Positions 1 through 12,249 of a stretch of DNA of 64,000 nucleotides are shown in pieces. Position 1 is the first letter of the stretch. Every line of letters starts with the position of its first letter. Under the pieces are notes generated by a model. That model did no database searches. It was given only the letters and a program-made list of their open reading frames with translations, and had not been told where the DNA came from. Made by a program: the position numbers and the translations under genes. Source of the stretch: Nymphaea colorata (Eukaryota; Streptophyta; Magnoliopsida; Nymphaeales; Nymphaeaceae); contig NC_045145.1 in the NCBI RefSeq assembly GCF_008831285.2, positions 21,840,040-21,904,039 on the forward strand, read 5' to 3'.

Positions 1-1605
1 AATAATGCCTTCGCGGTGGCGAGCTACGACTCTTGCGTGCTGAAGAGCTCCGCCGGTGGCGGCTCTCTCTTGGAAGCCGTAAAGGATTTGGTAGAGCTGA
101 GTCCCTACCGGCCCTTTGGGAGCTTCCACTTCTGTGTTGGCGACGGGAAGACACTGTTGAGGGTGGACAACCATGACGCCGTGCTGCAGATACTCTTCTA
201 CTCCCTTCAGCTGCACGGCGAAGGGATCGATGTGCGTCAGGCTGTGCAAGGAAGCGTGGAAGAGCATCTGCACTACGAAAGCAGGACAAAAGACTTGAAC
301 CTTATCTCTCTTTTGGATAACTTGAATCAGCTCCCACTCTCCCCCCAAAATAATTTCAACCCTGCTTTCGAGGCACTTGGACTTGTAAGTCTTCTCTCTC
401 TCGTTCGCTCGCTTGCAACTCACTATGTTTGTGTTGTTCCAAGAGTAAGGCTGCAACTCTTAAGGTTGCTGCACAAAAAGCGGTTCCAAACTCATTCAAA
501 CTCAACTCATTTATAAACAAATTCAGCTCAAGTTCAAATGTGTGCGGAAATGTTAAACGAGTTGAGTTTGAGACATAAGAACTCGAGTGGGCTTGACATA
601 TTTAACATAAATGAGTTAAGTGAGAGAGTTCGAATGGAACACTGTTATCTTCAAGTCTAGTTGGAGTCTGTTCTGTAAAGTTGGACTTGAGTTTGATTGA
701 GCTCGAGCTCAAGTTTTCTGATTGACTCCATTCGTGGGCAGCCCTACCTAAGTTTCCCATTATTCATTGCTTTGTTCTTTTTGAGTTAAAATTAACCAGC
801 ATCTCCTTGTAATGTCTAGAGCACAGAAGCCAGGCTAAGCTTGAGAGGTGCTGGGGAGATGGAGGCGGAAAGATTGAACAACTTGAAGAGAGTGGAAGGG
901 CACAAAGAGGTCATTACCAAGTGCCTGGAAAAGCTGAAGGAATATCAAGCCGCATGCAGCCAAGGGACGGGCTACTACGATGCATTCAAGATGCAGGAAC
1001 ATGAGAGCGACTTCAACGCTAATGTGCATAGGCTGGAGCTGGTTGGCCTGTGGGAGGAGGTCCGTGAATTGCTCAAGGTGTTCGAGCTGCCCGACTCGTT
1101 CGAGGTGAACCCCGAGTGGGTGGCGCTGGGCACCAGGATCCGCGTCTTGATGGAGCCCATCGACATCGCCAACTTCTATCGGCACTACAAGGGGGACCAA
1201 ACCGGGCAATACCAGACACAGTCGCGAGCAAGGCCCAACTACTACAAGTACCCTGAGAATTGGCTGCAGCACATGAGGAGGTGCAGGGAAAAGGAGGACC
1301 CACTGAGGAAGGAGGAATGGTTTAACTGGACCATGGATTCATGCTTCTGGGCGAGGTTGGAGAATATGTGCCAAGACAAGGAAAAGAAGGGATTTCAATC
1401 CATAGAGAGTGTTGTTACTCAATTCGAGAAGCAGGTGCTTGAATGGCTCGACAGTAAGCAGCTGGACGAAGCTGTGCTTGCGCAATCGCCTACCTTCCGA
1501 AAGTGGTGGGAAATGTTACCACAGAGCCACAAGGAAAAGGGGGAACCCGAGATCTCTCGTATTGCCCTTCTCATCAACAATGGTGGTCCGTCTGCTGTGA
1601 ACTAG
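1..1605 (+). CDS. EDS1: EDS1 copy A, 3' part (lipase-like immune regulator)
   Basis: EDS1 is a nucleo-cytoplasmic lipase-like protein that pairs with PAD4 or SAG101 to relay TIR-type immune receptor signals. Only the 3' part is in the window. Exons are <1-384 (phase 0, donor GTAAGT) and 820-1605 (acceptor CTAG, stop TAG at 1603). The first exon ends the alpha/beta-hydrolase domain (SYDSCVLKSSAGGG, then VDNHDAVLQILFYSLQ with the His of the catalytic triad). The second encodes the helical EP domain, with YYDAFKMQEHESDFNANV, PIDIANFYRHYKGD and a C-terminal FRKWWEMLPQSHKE motif typical of EDS1 rather than PAD4. It is clearly the same family as the two copies downstream but more diverged, with an insertion-like EEWFNWTMDSCFW where B and C have KEWNLDSCFW, and a different tail. 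The reading frame is open, so it is probably functional, but the N-terminal half cannot be seen. Confidence 0.9.
480..760. repeat. Degenerate GAGCTCGA-type repeat in EDS1-A last intron
   Basis: The intron between the two visible EDS1-A exons is full of short degenerate words such as GAGCTCGAGCTCAAG, GTTGAGTTTGAG and AACTCGAGTGGG. The same type of sequence recurs at 1825-2250 and 59530-59790. I see no coding potential or clear terminal repeats. It looks like a decayed minisatellite or part of a dispersed repeat. Confidence 0.5.
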
Positions 1606-1824
1606 AACATAACTTCCGGCGAAATCATAAACCCTGCCGTCATGCCAAAAGGGGAAGTTTGTTTTCTAGTAACAACTTAGATCGTGTCACCTTGCAAGTT
1701 GCGCTAAATAAATTTGGGAACGAATGTTTTCATGCTCAAAAGGGTGCTTGGAATTTTACTTTCTTAACTAGACTTGCTGTGTTTCCACCCTATTGGAGGA
1801 TGGCATTCGATCGTTTTTATTAGG

Positions 1825-2250
1825 GGTGAACACTAGCTGAGTTCAGTCACCTCGAGCTCGGCTCGACTAATGAAACCTCAAGCTCAAGAATAACTCAACA
1901 GAAGCAACTTGAGCTCGATTCAACAGTTCCTTGTTGAACTCGACCTCGACTTCATTAAGGCTCGACAAACTCGTTTGAATAGAATTGATATTCATTGTTA
2001 CTGTTGAGCTCCAATTCGACTCGATTAAGGCTCGACAAACTCATAAACGTGTATGAATATATCGATTGGATTAAAGCTCAACAAACTTGATTAAGGCTCG
2101 AGCTCCATTCGACAGTTACATGTTGAGCTCGAACTCAACTCGATTATTTGAACAAATAGACTCATTAACTTGAGCTTGACTTGTTAAGCAAATGATTTGG
2201 TTCAAACTCGTCCACCAGCCGAGGTTGCTCAAGTGTTGTTCACCCCTACT
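1825..2250. repeat. Degenerate GCTCGACAAACTC / GAGCTCGA repeat array
   Basis: Just 3' of EDS1-A lies an array of imperfect units containing AAGGCTCGACAAACTC (near 1965, 2025 and, diverged, 2075) and TTGAGCTCGA-type words in both senses. The borders read GTGAACACTAGCTGAG on the left and CAAGTGTTGTTCACCCC on the right, an imperfect inverted pair (GGGGTGAACA against TGTTCACCCC). The array may therefore be the body of a short inverted-repeat element. Confidence 0.5.
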
Positions 2251-4272
2251 TTTTATTAAAACAGATAAACAAAATTGATTGTTTAATACCAAACACCACC
2301 ACCTTGTTTTAGGGTTTAGAGCCGGTCACCAACTATATAAAAATATCTCTGTCCGGAATATCAGGCCAATCATCAAGCAACTATCCCAGATTTTAACCAA
2401 CTGTATTTTCATATTAAATTTATATACTTAAAGTATTTTTAGTTAAAATTGACTGGGCCTATCGTGCTTGAACTGCAGGCACAAACTCAGCCAAGTGAAG
2501 ATCTTATAATTTCTGATTTTCCAAAGTTTTGATTGTAGTTCTTTTCTGGAGGAAACCAAGTTTTTCTGTTGTGAATTATGATTGGAGAGAAAAGAAACCA
2601 AGAACATAGAGCTCTGATGATCAACAATAAAGCTGATTTCCCTTTTGCCCTCGGAAAATTTGGCAACCAGTATGGTTAGCATCACCGGAGGTGCATGCAA
2701 CAGATGGGCACCAAAAAAAAAAAGGTGTTGAGATATTTTGCAAAATTTTCAAAAATTAATGTTTTTTTTATTTTTAATTTTTTATTATATTTTTATCTTT
2801 ATAAAGGGCTTCTCTTTTTAATGACTAAAAATATTTGGATCATTACACATCCAAATAGGTATAACCAGCTTTGATTGGTGAGAGCAAAGAACCTACAAAG
2901 ACTAATATAAATACCAAAGAGGGTGACTACGACGAGATGAGCGAGAAAGGGTTTATGGCCATGACAGAGACGCATCATACCTTTCTCACTAGAAATATAG
3001 TCCATCTTTGAGGAAGACAGCCTGATAAAGCAAAAGATGGATGACTGAAAGGAGATGAATAGGGCTGGAATAAAATAGGAATAAAGTAAATGGAAACGCT
3101 TAAAGTCGAAAGTGAGGTTTCTCGAAGAAACTTGAAGGAGAAGTTTTGAGATTCCATATGGCTCCCAAATTCTTCCTTGGTTTTCAAGTATTGATGTTCA
3201 ATAATCTTATAAGAGTGAAAAATACATGCAAGTACGACATGTATAAATTAAATTTTATAAAGTTTAATTGTTTTAACTTTATTGGCTGGCTGGCTGGCTG
3301 GCTTACACAAACCAATTTAGACATCAAAATTCCAAGGTCCTTTTTTAATTCTATGCATCATTGTACGCTTCCTACTTTTTCCACAAAAATGTGGATCTTG
3401 AGAAAGCTTAGTTTGTCTGGGAGTGGTGAGTTGCGCATTTAGCATTGAATTAGACCACAAATAGACCTAAAAGACATGGTTATCCAGACTGCGGACCTGC
3501 CATACTTTTTTTTTTAATTTTAATTTCACATAAGGTCTCTGCCTTTGTGTCTTTTCCTTTCTTCCATTCCTATATATATATATATATATAAAAGCATACT
3601 TAACTTTGGCTAAATATTTGAGCCAGTTACGATTCAAATCCCTGGTTGGAGATACATGGGGTTTAAGTGTGACATATGAGCCCATTGTAAAATCTTATTT
3701 TTAGTGATTGGAGCTGGGTGAATGCAGATCCAATTATATGGGTCAACTCTATGCAGCCCGAGTCATTGCCTCAAAGTTGATTGAAAATTTGTTAACTATA
3801 TGTATAATGTCTCATAAACGAAAAAAAAAAATTTCATTGACTTGAAAACTGAATCGCCTAGGTCGGCTAGTCGTGGAGAATTATTTGCCCTTATCATGAG
3901 TATTATTTTATTGAGCACCTATCGCTATTTTGTTCCCATCTTGTAAATAATCTTTGGATTGGACTTTTAATATATCATGGAAAAGAAATCAAGCCCAGGC
4001 AGTTCAATTTTTGCTGAACCAAATTCAGGTACTATGCCAGATTCATTTTGAAAGAAACACTAAACTGGCCCGAATCCAAATGTAATCAGATGTCATTTGT
4101 AGTTGGGATTGAATTCTATGTACAATTTTTTTCATACTGACCCGAATCCAAATGTAATCAATGTCATTTCTTAAATCTCAATTTGATTTGGTTTCTTAAT
4201 TGGATCTTCTTAACCACAAAAGAATGGAATCATATGTTAAGAAAGGAACTCCATCCCCAACAGCATCGCCTT
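2251..4272. other. Intergenic, no gene recognised
   Basis: AT-rich spacer between EDS1-A and EDS1-B. The open frames here are short and match nothing I know. About 2990-3200 resembles 13380-13600 in the next spacer, with shared words such as GATGGATGA, AAAGGAGAT, GAATAAAGTAAA and TTCAAGTATTG in the same order. This points to spacer DNA copied along with an EDS1 gene. A short (GGCT)n run lies near 3283-3301 and a (TA)n run near 3570-3590. Confidence 0.5.
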
Positions 4273-4706
4273 TGTTAGGAACTCGGCTCTCTTACACTCT
4301 CTTAACACACGAAGAGAATAGAAATTAAAAGGAAAAAAAAAAAGAAGAGAAAAAGCACACAAATATTTACGTGGTTTGGAGACAAAGTTCTCCTACATCC
4401 ATGGCTACCACATAGAATAGTTTTCACTGTCTGGAAAAAATTACATAATACAAGTCAAAACGGCACCCTCATGAGCGTGAGATTAGGGCAAAACTCGCAA
4501 AGCAGAGAACGACATAAATGCTCTTACAAGTATGGATCAGGCTCCACACTCGAACTGCCTACTCCTTCATTGACAATTTCTGCATATCAGCATGACAAAA
4601 AAAAATTATGAGAACCCAATCAAAAGAAGCTCTCTAAACAACAATATCATCTGCTTTCTCCTAATAAGTGCTATAGAAAAATATGGTTAAGCTATATTCC
4701 CCAACA
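4273..4706 (+). mobile_element. Candidate solo LTR (Copia-type), fossil
   Basis: A stretch of about 434 bp starts TGTTAGGAACTCGG and ends CCCCAACA, so it has TG...CA termini. It holds a word frequent in plant LTRs and their flanks (TTTACGTGGTTTGGA). No internal retroelement genes lie beside it. The flanking 5-mers (GCCTT left, TACTT right) match only partly, so the target duplication is not convincing. An old solo LTR is the best reading; orientation is uncertain. Confidence 0.4.
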
Positions 4707-4875
4707 TACTTGAATTTATAGAACGGAAAAGGATCAATCAGAAGTTTCCATGGTCATCTGTGAGGCTACTCTATTGGTGACTCGGTAGAGAAGATGTTGT
4801 GGTAGGTGCTTTCATCATCTAGTATTAGTTTACATATATATATTTTTTTGTTTTTTTCTCAAACATACATCATGA

Positions 4876-5487
<612 letters not shown>

Positions 5488-6673
5488 AATAGATCGACAT
5501 CGAAAGGAAAAGTTTACACATGCTGAATCAATAAATTAAATGGATGTCTTTGCTCGCTGTCATTCTATGCAATTTTCATCTAGAATATGTAGATATTATT
5601 TTTCTGGTCTGTCCTGTATCTCTTATGTGTTGTTTTTTTTTTTCTATTTGAATGAATGAAATTAGTAAGGTACATATCTTTCATATTTCAGAATTAAAGA
5701 CCTATTAACGAAGGACATCAAATATTATTATGCCACTAAAGCAGAGCAGATAAATCGAATGGGACTCAATTGCAAAATGAGTGAAGCATTCTTCAATCCT
5801 ACAAGTCTTTTCACCTACAAGTCTTCTCTCACATGTGCACAAAGAATTGTGATAGACGGGGAGATCATGAAGATCAAGTTCTAGCTACCTGTTGCATTAA
5901 AATTAGGGTTCTTTTTAAATAATTAAAATTAAACAAATAATAGTTACTGGTACCCCACTTTCCAGTAAGTTAAAGGATTACGATCTACCGCTCGAGAACG
6001 CATCAAGGTCTAGGCATGTGAAGTAGCACATTGTCAAAGAAGGGTGCGACGCACCTTCTATGTCGCCCAAGGACCTAACGCTCACAGGAATTAAAATGAA
6101 GATGGGGCTTTCTGCAGCGCCCAACACTTACTTTGCACCCTTGATAAATTATGACAATAAATGAGTATTTCTACCAATTTAATTAATGTTGCTCTTCAAG
6201 ACTTCAATTTAAAAGGTCTTTAACTAAATAAGTCTTCTTCTGTCTAAATTAAAATATGCACAACCTTTCTACAAAATTAAAGTCACTCACATGATTTTTT
6301 TTCAATTATTTAATGACTATTTTGATGGCACTTCAAAACTAGGCTTTGTAAGCAAGACATTGTTTTGCCTCTAAAACTATGTCTTTGGAGTGTTCGTATA
6401 TTGCTTGCCATCAAAATTGAGTTTGAGGAATTCACCAACTTGCTTGTATAAAAAGAAACTAATGGAAACCTAAACCTTCATCAAATTATTTAAAATCACC
6501 AAATTTTCAAAACGCCCCTTTATTACTTTTTCCTTTTGCCCCCATTTTCCATTTACTTTTCTCCTTTCCAACTCTCCCCCTACCAAATCAATACATTTTC
6601 CAACGTGCCCACGTCGTCCAATCCGTTCCGTGCCGCTCGAGAAACCGAAAGTCAATAAGCCGGGATCGATCAC
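5488..6673. other. Intergenic, nothing recognised
   Basis: AT-rich sequence between the tandem repeat and the EDS1-B promoter. No open frame has family similarity that I can see, and no terminal-repeat element is evident. The block around 5990-6120 is more GC-rich but not coding. Confidence 0.4.
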
Positions 6674-6845
6674 GTCCGTTCATAAGGGCCCACGGTGGCA
6701 ATAAGGCAATTGCGCGCCGTTTGAGGTCGTTGGGGGTCTTTTCACTAAAGATGAGAAGACCCATCACCCATATAAAGCTGCCTGCCTAGATGCTTGCCGT
6801 GCCGGAGAAGCCTGCCGTCCAACGGAGCTGTGGCTTTCCGGCGAC
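6674..6845 (+). promoter_or_regulatory. EDS1-B promoter and 5' leader
   Basis: A TATA-like TATAAAG sits at 6771-6777, 69 bases before the ATG. Upstream, CGTCCGTTCA at about 6673 and a following CGGTGGC block recur before EDS1-C (near 14588), so the core promoter was duplicated with the gene. GGGCCCAC at about 6687 resembles a TCP-type site. Transcription start and site function are inferred only. Confidence 0.55.
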
Positions 6846-7948
6846 ATGGAACCTGATGATCTGCAGCTCGTGAAGAAGTGCCGCGACTTGGCCTTCAGGG
6901 CTCACAATTCAGGTTTCCATTTTGTCAAGGAAAATTACTTCAAGTCCCACGCCATCTTCGCTTTCCGGGGGTCCTCTTCCGTCGACGGCTGGTTCTCCGG
7001 CGACCAGTTCAGCAAGTGGAAGCCGGATCCACTTCCGACTCCGCCTCCGGCTCCAGCCCCGGCTTACTTTCCGTCGCTTAAGGTCCTCGGTTCCGGTGAT
7101 GACGGCACCCTCAACAAGGCCTTCCTCGAGCGCTTCCGCGAAAGCCTGGAGCAAACCCAGCTAAGAAATGAGGTGCGTCAATCAAACGAGCTCTTGGAAA
7201 CCGGCAATTTTTTAATTCGTTAGCTATTCTTCTCCGCGATATTTCGAACATTCTCACGTTTTTTTTTATGTTTTCCGTGGAGAGAGAAAGAGCCGATAAA
7301 ATGGGAATGAAAAAGTTTTCTAGACACAAGAGCAAAAGCAAAATAAAAGAGAGAGTAGAGACTAAAATTATCACGATATTTTCATTGTCACGTGAAAAAA
7401 ATTTAGCTTTTCAACCTTCACGATATTTGACAGTTATTGGAGCATGGGACTGATGGTTTTCCGAGTGAGAATTGCATTTCCAGCCATCTTTGTTTAACGA
7501 TATTTTCATATGAGCATTCATATTTGGGTGGCCGGAACCTCAAACATGAACATTCTGCTCAATTGAACACACGTCGAAGTTTAATATGAGCACGCTTAGC
7601 TTTTTTTTAAGATTATTAAAGATGCACCTTCATAGGATTAGTTAATTAACACAACTATTATCAACAAAAATTCATAATAACGCAATTATTAACCTGTTGA
7701 ATCAACTTGAGGCAGCTGATCTTAATCACGGTTGGAGGTTGATTTGAGGTTTGTGTCGATTAATTTGTTTAATCTTATATACATAGCCTGTTTTCTTGTT
7801 TAGACATGGGGGCTAGTGCTGGAAGTTGCCTTCACCCGCCCTATAAAATATAGTTATTTTCACATTACTTTTTTTAAATATTTGATTGCTTTTATATATA
7901 TATATATATAACTGCATCTGAAGACATTGAAGGTTCTGAATTAATGTC

Positions 7949-7985
<37 letters not shown>

Positions 7986-10900
7986 CTGCATCTGAAGACA
8001 TTGAAGTTTCCGAATTAATGTCCTTCCAGCCAAAATTTCAGGTTCTGCCAGTGGTTCAAAGAATATAAAGTAGCACCAAGTTATCAACTTAACCCTTCTC
8101 TTCTTATTGTGAGCACATGTGGCCTGGGTCAATGTAGCTGACCCATTAATGACACCCCTACCCACATGGGGTTTAAATTGGTAGTGGTGCTACATTTATG
8201 GCTAGTTGTGCCAATGCTAAAGCTAAATTAAAATATCGAGGACAAATATGTGTGGTCAACAATGCGCATTTAAGGGTATAGCATAGTTGGTTGGACTTGT
8301 TAGCTATTGAGACCTCAGTTGTCAATAGCTAGCTGGATACTGAAAGCTCGGTTGTCAATTTTATTATAATGCTTGCTACTGCTACTTTTTCTCTTAAATT
8401 GAATGGAGTAATCATAAGCACACTCATATCTCAACATAGCTCTCAACTCCATGGTAGGGAGAATGAAGGAAAGCTTCGGCCTCTCACCTAGGCAATGGGG
8501 TCCCTCCGCTCACCCAATAGTGGACTGTCGTCCACCACCTATGAACGACTTGACTTGAAAAGATAATGTATCAGTTTTAATGGTGAAATGGATCGACATT
8601 TGGGTCCACGTACAAAATATTACTACTAGCTAGACAGAAGAAGAATCAGATAAAAGAAAAGATGCAACTCGATCGTGACTTCATCCAAAGCAGCTCATAT
8701 TGAGAAGAGTTTTGTATGCCGAAAGTGGACTTACTTCTCATATGCATATTTACTCTAATGTCTTAACATTGCATGTGCACAATGAATATTCTTAATCATG
8801 TCGTTATCTCGTACCCATGTCGTGTTATCTCGTACATATGTCATTATCTCATACCCTTGTCATTATAATACCATTGTCATTATCTCATAGTCATTATCTC
8901 ATACCCACAGCATCACATACCTTTGTTTGTCATGTTCATGTTGTTATCTCATATTTCTGTCATTATCGCATATCCATAGCGTCTAAGAAAATTAGAGGAG
9001 GTGGTATGAGATAATGAAGGAGATATGAGATAACGACAAGGGTATGAGATAATGTATATGAGAGGGGCAGGGGCAGAGCCAAGGGGGGCCATGCAAGGGC
9101 CTTGGCCTCCAATTAAAAAAAAAAATAAAAAATTTACATGTAAATTTTGAAAAATTACACTTGTCGTACAAAAAAAATTTAAAAAATAATATTTCTGTCC
9201 CTATCAAAATTTAGAAACTATAATTCGGTCCCTCTCCTGAATAATTTCTGGTTCCGCCCCGGGAAAGAGGTATAAAATAATGACATGGGTATGATGAGAC
9301 ACAAAAAAAAGGCTTCTTTGCCATTTAGAAGAGTATACATGAAAATTTCATACACAACACGGCGTCTATAACCCACTTCAACTCATATTATCAAAAACCA
9401 ACGTAAAAGTAACCAATGCATGCTGATCTGATTAAAAATGGCAAGAGATATGCCTTTTAAGTTTGAAATTAAAATTAAATTACATGCAGACGTATATTCA
9501 GGTTCAGCATAATCAGATCTTACAGAATATCCGAACCCAACCAATTTTGATCGTGTGCATTCATGTGCAAAATATTAGATTGGTTTCAGGCAGGCTATCA
9601 AATCAAACCAACTCGTCCCTTAATGACATTTTTTTCAGAAAAATTGGTGAACACCCTTTTATCTAAGGATGCAAACGTTCTCTATCTGAATCCCGAACAG
9701 TAAAGATAGGTGGGGATAAGTTTGATCACAAGCCAAAAAATGTTACAAAATGGGATAATGGTACTGGAGTTATTTTCATTTAAATTAAAAACGGATAAAT
9801 TTTTTATTGGTAATTGCTTGTTTATTGGATGCATGCGCATTAAATGAATCGTTTCATCGGCTACTAGCTGTTTTAACTGCTATATTTATTCAATGTTATA
9901 AGCTGTGGATTGGTATATGTGTTTACCTATTGAAAATTATCTTGTCTTTCTTTTTTAGATTGAGGCGAGATTATCCTCGAAAGGATTTCGTGACAAACTT
10001 CTATGTTGTAGCAATAATCAGGTATGTGCAATGGTGCCGCGTGACTTGCATGTGCTTGAAGTGTCGTCTGCTGAAGCTATCGAAAGTTAATGATGCAGTT
10101 GTTTATGCAATTTTAAATTTTCTAGGCTGACAGAAGAACAAAGAAGAAGAAGAAGATTGTTTTTACTGGATATTCCAGTGGAGGAGCAACAGCAATCTTG
10201 ACAACCATTTGGTACTTAGAGAAGCATCGCCAGGACCCAAAGTCGGACGTGCTTTGCATCACCTTCGGCGCTCCTCTGGTCGGCGATAAGATCGTCGGCC
10301 ACGCGATCCGTCGAGAGGGCTGGTCATCCTGCTTCAAGAACTTTGTCTTGCCGCATGACCCCATTCCCCGGATCCACTTTTCTCCCCGTCATGAACTCGG
10401 CAGCGACCTACCAGCCGTTCTTCAGGCATGGATTAATCCGGAAGGATCCAACTCCGGTGTTTCGTCCTCTGCCCCAGGAACCAATCAATCATCTCAGAAT
10501 CTCTTCAATGTTGTGGTCGACAATACCTTCGCCATTGCAAGCTGTGATTCATGTGTGTTGAGGAGCTCTGCTGGCGGTAGCTCGCTGCTGGAAGCAGTGA
10601 ACGAGATAGTTGAGCTGAGTCCTTACAGGCCGTTCGGGAGCTTCTACTTCTGCTGCAGTGAGGGGAAGGTGGTGAAGGTGGAAAACCATGAGGCTGTGAC
10701 GCAGATACTGTTCTACTCCCTTCAGTTGCCAAGATCGAGCATTGGGAGCAATGATTATAAGACATATGAAACAAAGGAAATAGTTCCCCTGGATAATTTG
10801 CAAGCTATTTCTCTCCAAAATGATGATGTCAACTCTGCCCCCAACATACTTGACCTTGTAAGTCTCTCTCTCTCTCTCTCTCTCTCTTGTAAAACATGTA

Positions 10901-11921
10901 ACAGATTATCACCTATTCTATAGCAATTTTTGGAAAATTTCTACGTGGTTAACTAAGACCAGTTATTTTTCCACACTTTATATACATCATTTACAACTCC
11001 CACAGATCTTAGGGATGTTTGTTAGATGCTTTTGCCAAGAAGTTTGCTAGTCGTTTATGCTTATGTATGTATTTTTAATATGTTTCTTTGCTTTTAATGC
11101 GATTGTCTAACTAATTTGTTGCTGGACTGTAATGGGCTGGCTGTGCTTAGAGCATGGAAGCAAGGTTGAGCTTAATAGCTGCAGAAGAGGCGGAGCAGGC
11201 GAAGAAAAGGAACTCGAACAGAGTCAATGGGTACAAGGATGACATAAACCAGTGCCTAAGCAAACTTGAGACCTACCGCCACAACTGTGATGAGGGCATA
11301 GGCTACTACGACGCATTCAAGTTGCAGGAGAAGAATGCAGATTTTGAAGCCAATGTGACCCGGCTGCAGTTGATTGGCTACTGGGAAGAGGTCAGGGAAA
11401 TGCTCAGGCAGTTCGATCTGCCCGACTCATTTGAGGTAGAAGAGGACTTGGTGGAGCTGGGAACAAGGATCCGCTTCTTGGTCGAGCCCATCGACATAGC
11501 TAACTTTTACCGGCATGATAAGATGGACGCGGCCGACCTCTATTGGAGAGACTCACAGGCAAGGCCTAAGTACTACAAGTACCCAGAGAACTGGCTTCCG
11601 CACATGAGAAGGTTGGTACCAGAAAACCACCCACTATGGAAGAAAGAATGGAACTTGGACTCGTGCTTTTGGGCAAGAGTGGAGAACATGTGCATCGAGA
11701 TCAAGAAAAAGGGATTTGATTCTGAGAAAGAAACTGTAGTGAAGTTTGAGGAGGAGGTAGAGAAGTGGCTTACAGAGGGAGCACTGAGTGAGCCTGAGCT
11801 CAAGCGGCCCACCTTCCAGAAATGGTGGGGAATGTTGCCAGAGGAACACAAGAATAGTTCCTGCATTCGACATCGTATGGTGCAGCAGGCACAACCTGCT
11901 AATCCGACGGTTCCAAGTTGA
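6846..11921 (+). CDS. EDS1: EDS1 copy B, complete (630 aa)
   Basis: Lipase-like immune regulator that acts as a heterodimer with PAD4 or SAG101. Exons: 6846-7172, 9959-10021, 10126-10857, 11151-11921 (GT-AG, all phase 0; stop TGA at 11919). The 630 aa fit the family (about 620). Residues 1-374 form the alpha/beta-hydrolase domain: GYSSG nucleophile motif with Ser147, Asp208 in DPIPRI and His318 in ENHEAV. The spacing matches the Arabidopsis EDS1 triad (123/187/317). Residues 375-630 form the EP domain (YYDAFKLQEK, PIDIANFYRHDK, FQKWWGMLPEEHKNSS). Catalysis is known to be dispensable in Arabidopsis EDS1. A run of five Lys (136-140) precedes the nucleophile strand. The ATG follows a promoter block shared with copy C, and no earlier in-frame ATG is needed. 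Intron 1 is long (2.8 kb) and full of repeats. Confidence 0.92.
7905..8030. repeat. Tandem duplication with (AT)n in EDS1-B intron 1
   Basis: A 42-bp word beginning AACTGCATCTGAAGACATTG occurs twice, at about 7910 and 7983. Each copy follows an (AT)n run, and the two differ at two positions. It is the same style of duplication as at 4876-5487: a unique segment copied together with an AT tract. Confidence 0.7.
8790..9300. repeat. GTCATTATCTCATACC short-unit repeats, in both orientations
   Basis: Between 8790 and 8985 an 18-25 bp unit based on TGTCATTATCTCATACCC repeats imperfectly about eight times. From 8998 to 9060, and again at 9270-9300, its reverse complement (GGGTATGAGATAATG) appears. 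The whole block could fold back on itself. The right-hand half is split by the MITE at 9068-9262, so the repeat predates that insertion. Confidence 0.65.
9068..9262. mobile_element. hAT-type MITE nested in EDS1-B intron 1
   Basis: A 195-bp AT-rich element begins CAGGGGCAGAGCCAAGG and ends CTGGTTCCGCCCCGG. These are imperfect terminal inverted repeats of the CAGGGGCGGAGCCA type seen in plant hAT MITEs. The flanking 8-mers GAGAGGGG (left) and GAAAGAGG (right) match at 6 of 8 positions, as expected of an aged 8-bp hAT target duplication. It has no coding capacity. Confidence 0.65.
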
Positions 11922-12241
11922 GTCCAAGGCCAAGATGCAATTAGTGAAGCTAAAGCTTCGCAACTGGTTCATTAGTGACAAAAGCTGTTAATTGTCACTG
12001 TTCAGAGGCAGTAAGATTTCCTGTAGATCCAAAATCATGCATGGCGTTTGGGTTGACAAGTGTGTTTTATGTATGTATTTTGTGTTCATTGTGGATGTCA
12101 CGAATTGTGTTATGATGTCCCAATATGCTGTTTTACCATATAGTGATAAAAACATTAAGTTGGTTTCGTTCCATTAAATTGTAGGTGTTGGAGGCTTTGT
12201 TTGGTTGTTGAAAGAATGAGTTGCATAATTAAGACTACATT

Positions 12242-12247
12242 AATAAA
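12242..12247 (+). terminator. Probable polyadenylation signal, EDS1-B
   Basis: AATAAA lies 321 bases after the stop, within a 3' UTR block (AAGAATGAGTTGCATAA) that is also found 3' of EDS1-C. Conservation between the copies supports its use. Confidence 0.45.
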
Positions 12248-12249
12248 GT

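Noticed and set aside
835-1303. Antisense open frames over the EDS1-A last exon
   Set aside because: They are shadows of the GC-rich EDS1 coding exon. Similar shadows occur on the B and C exons with no conserved protein.
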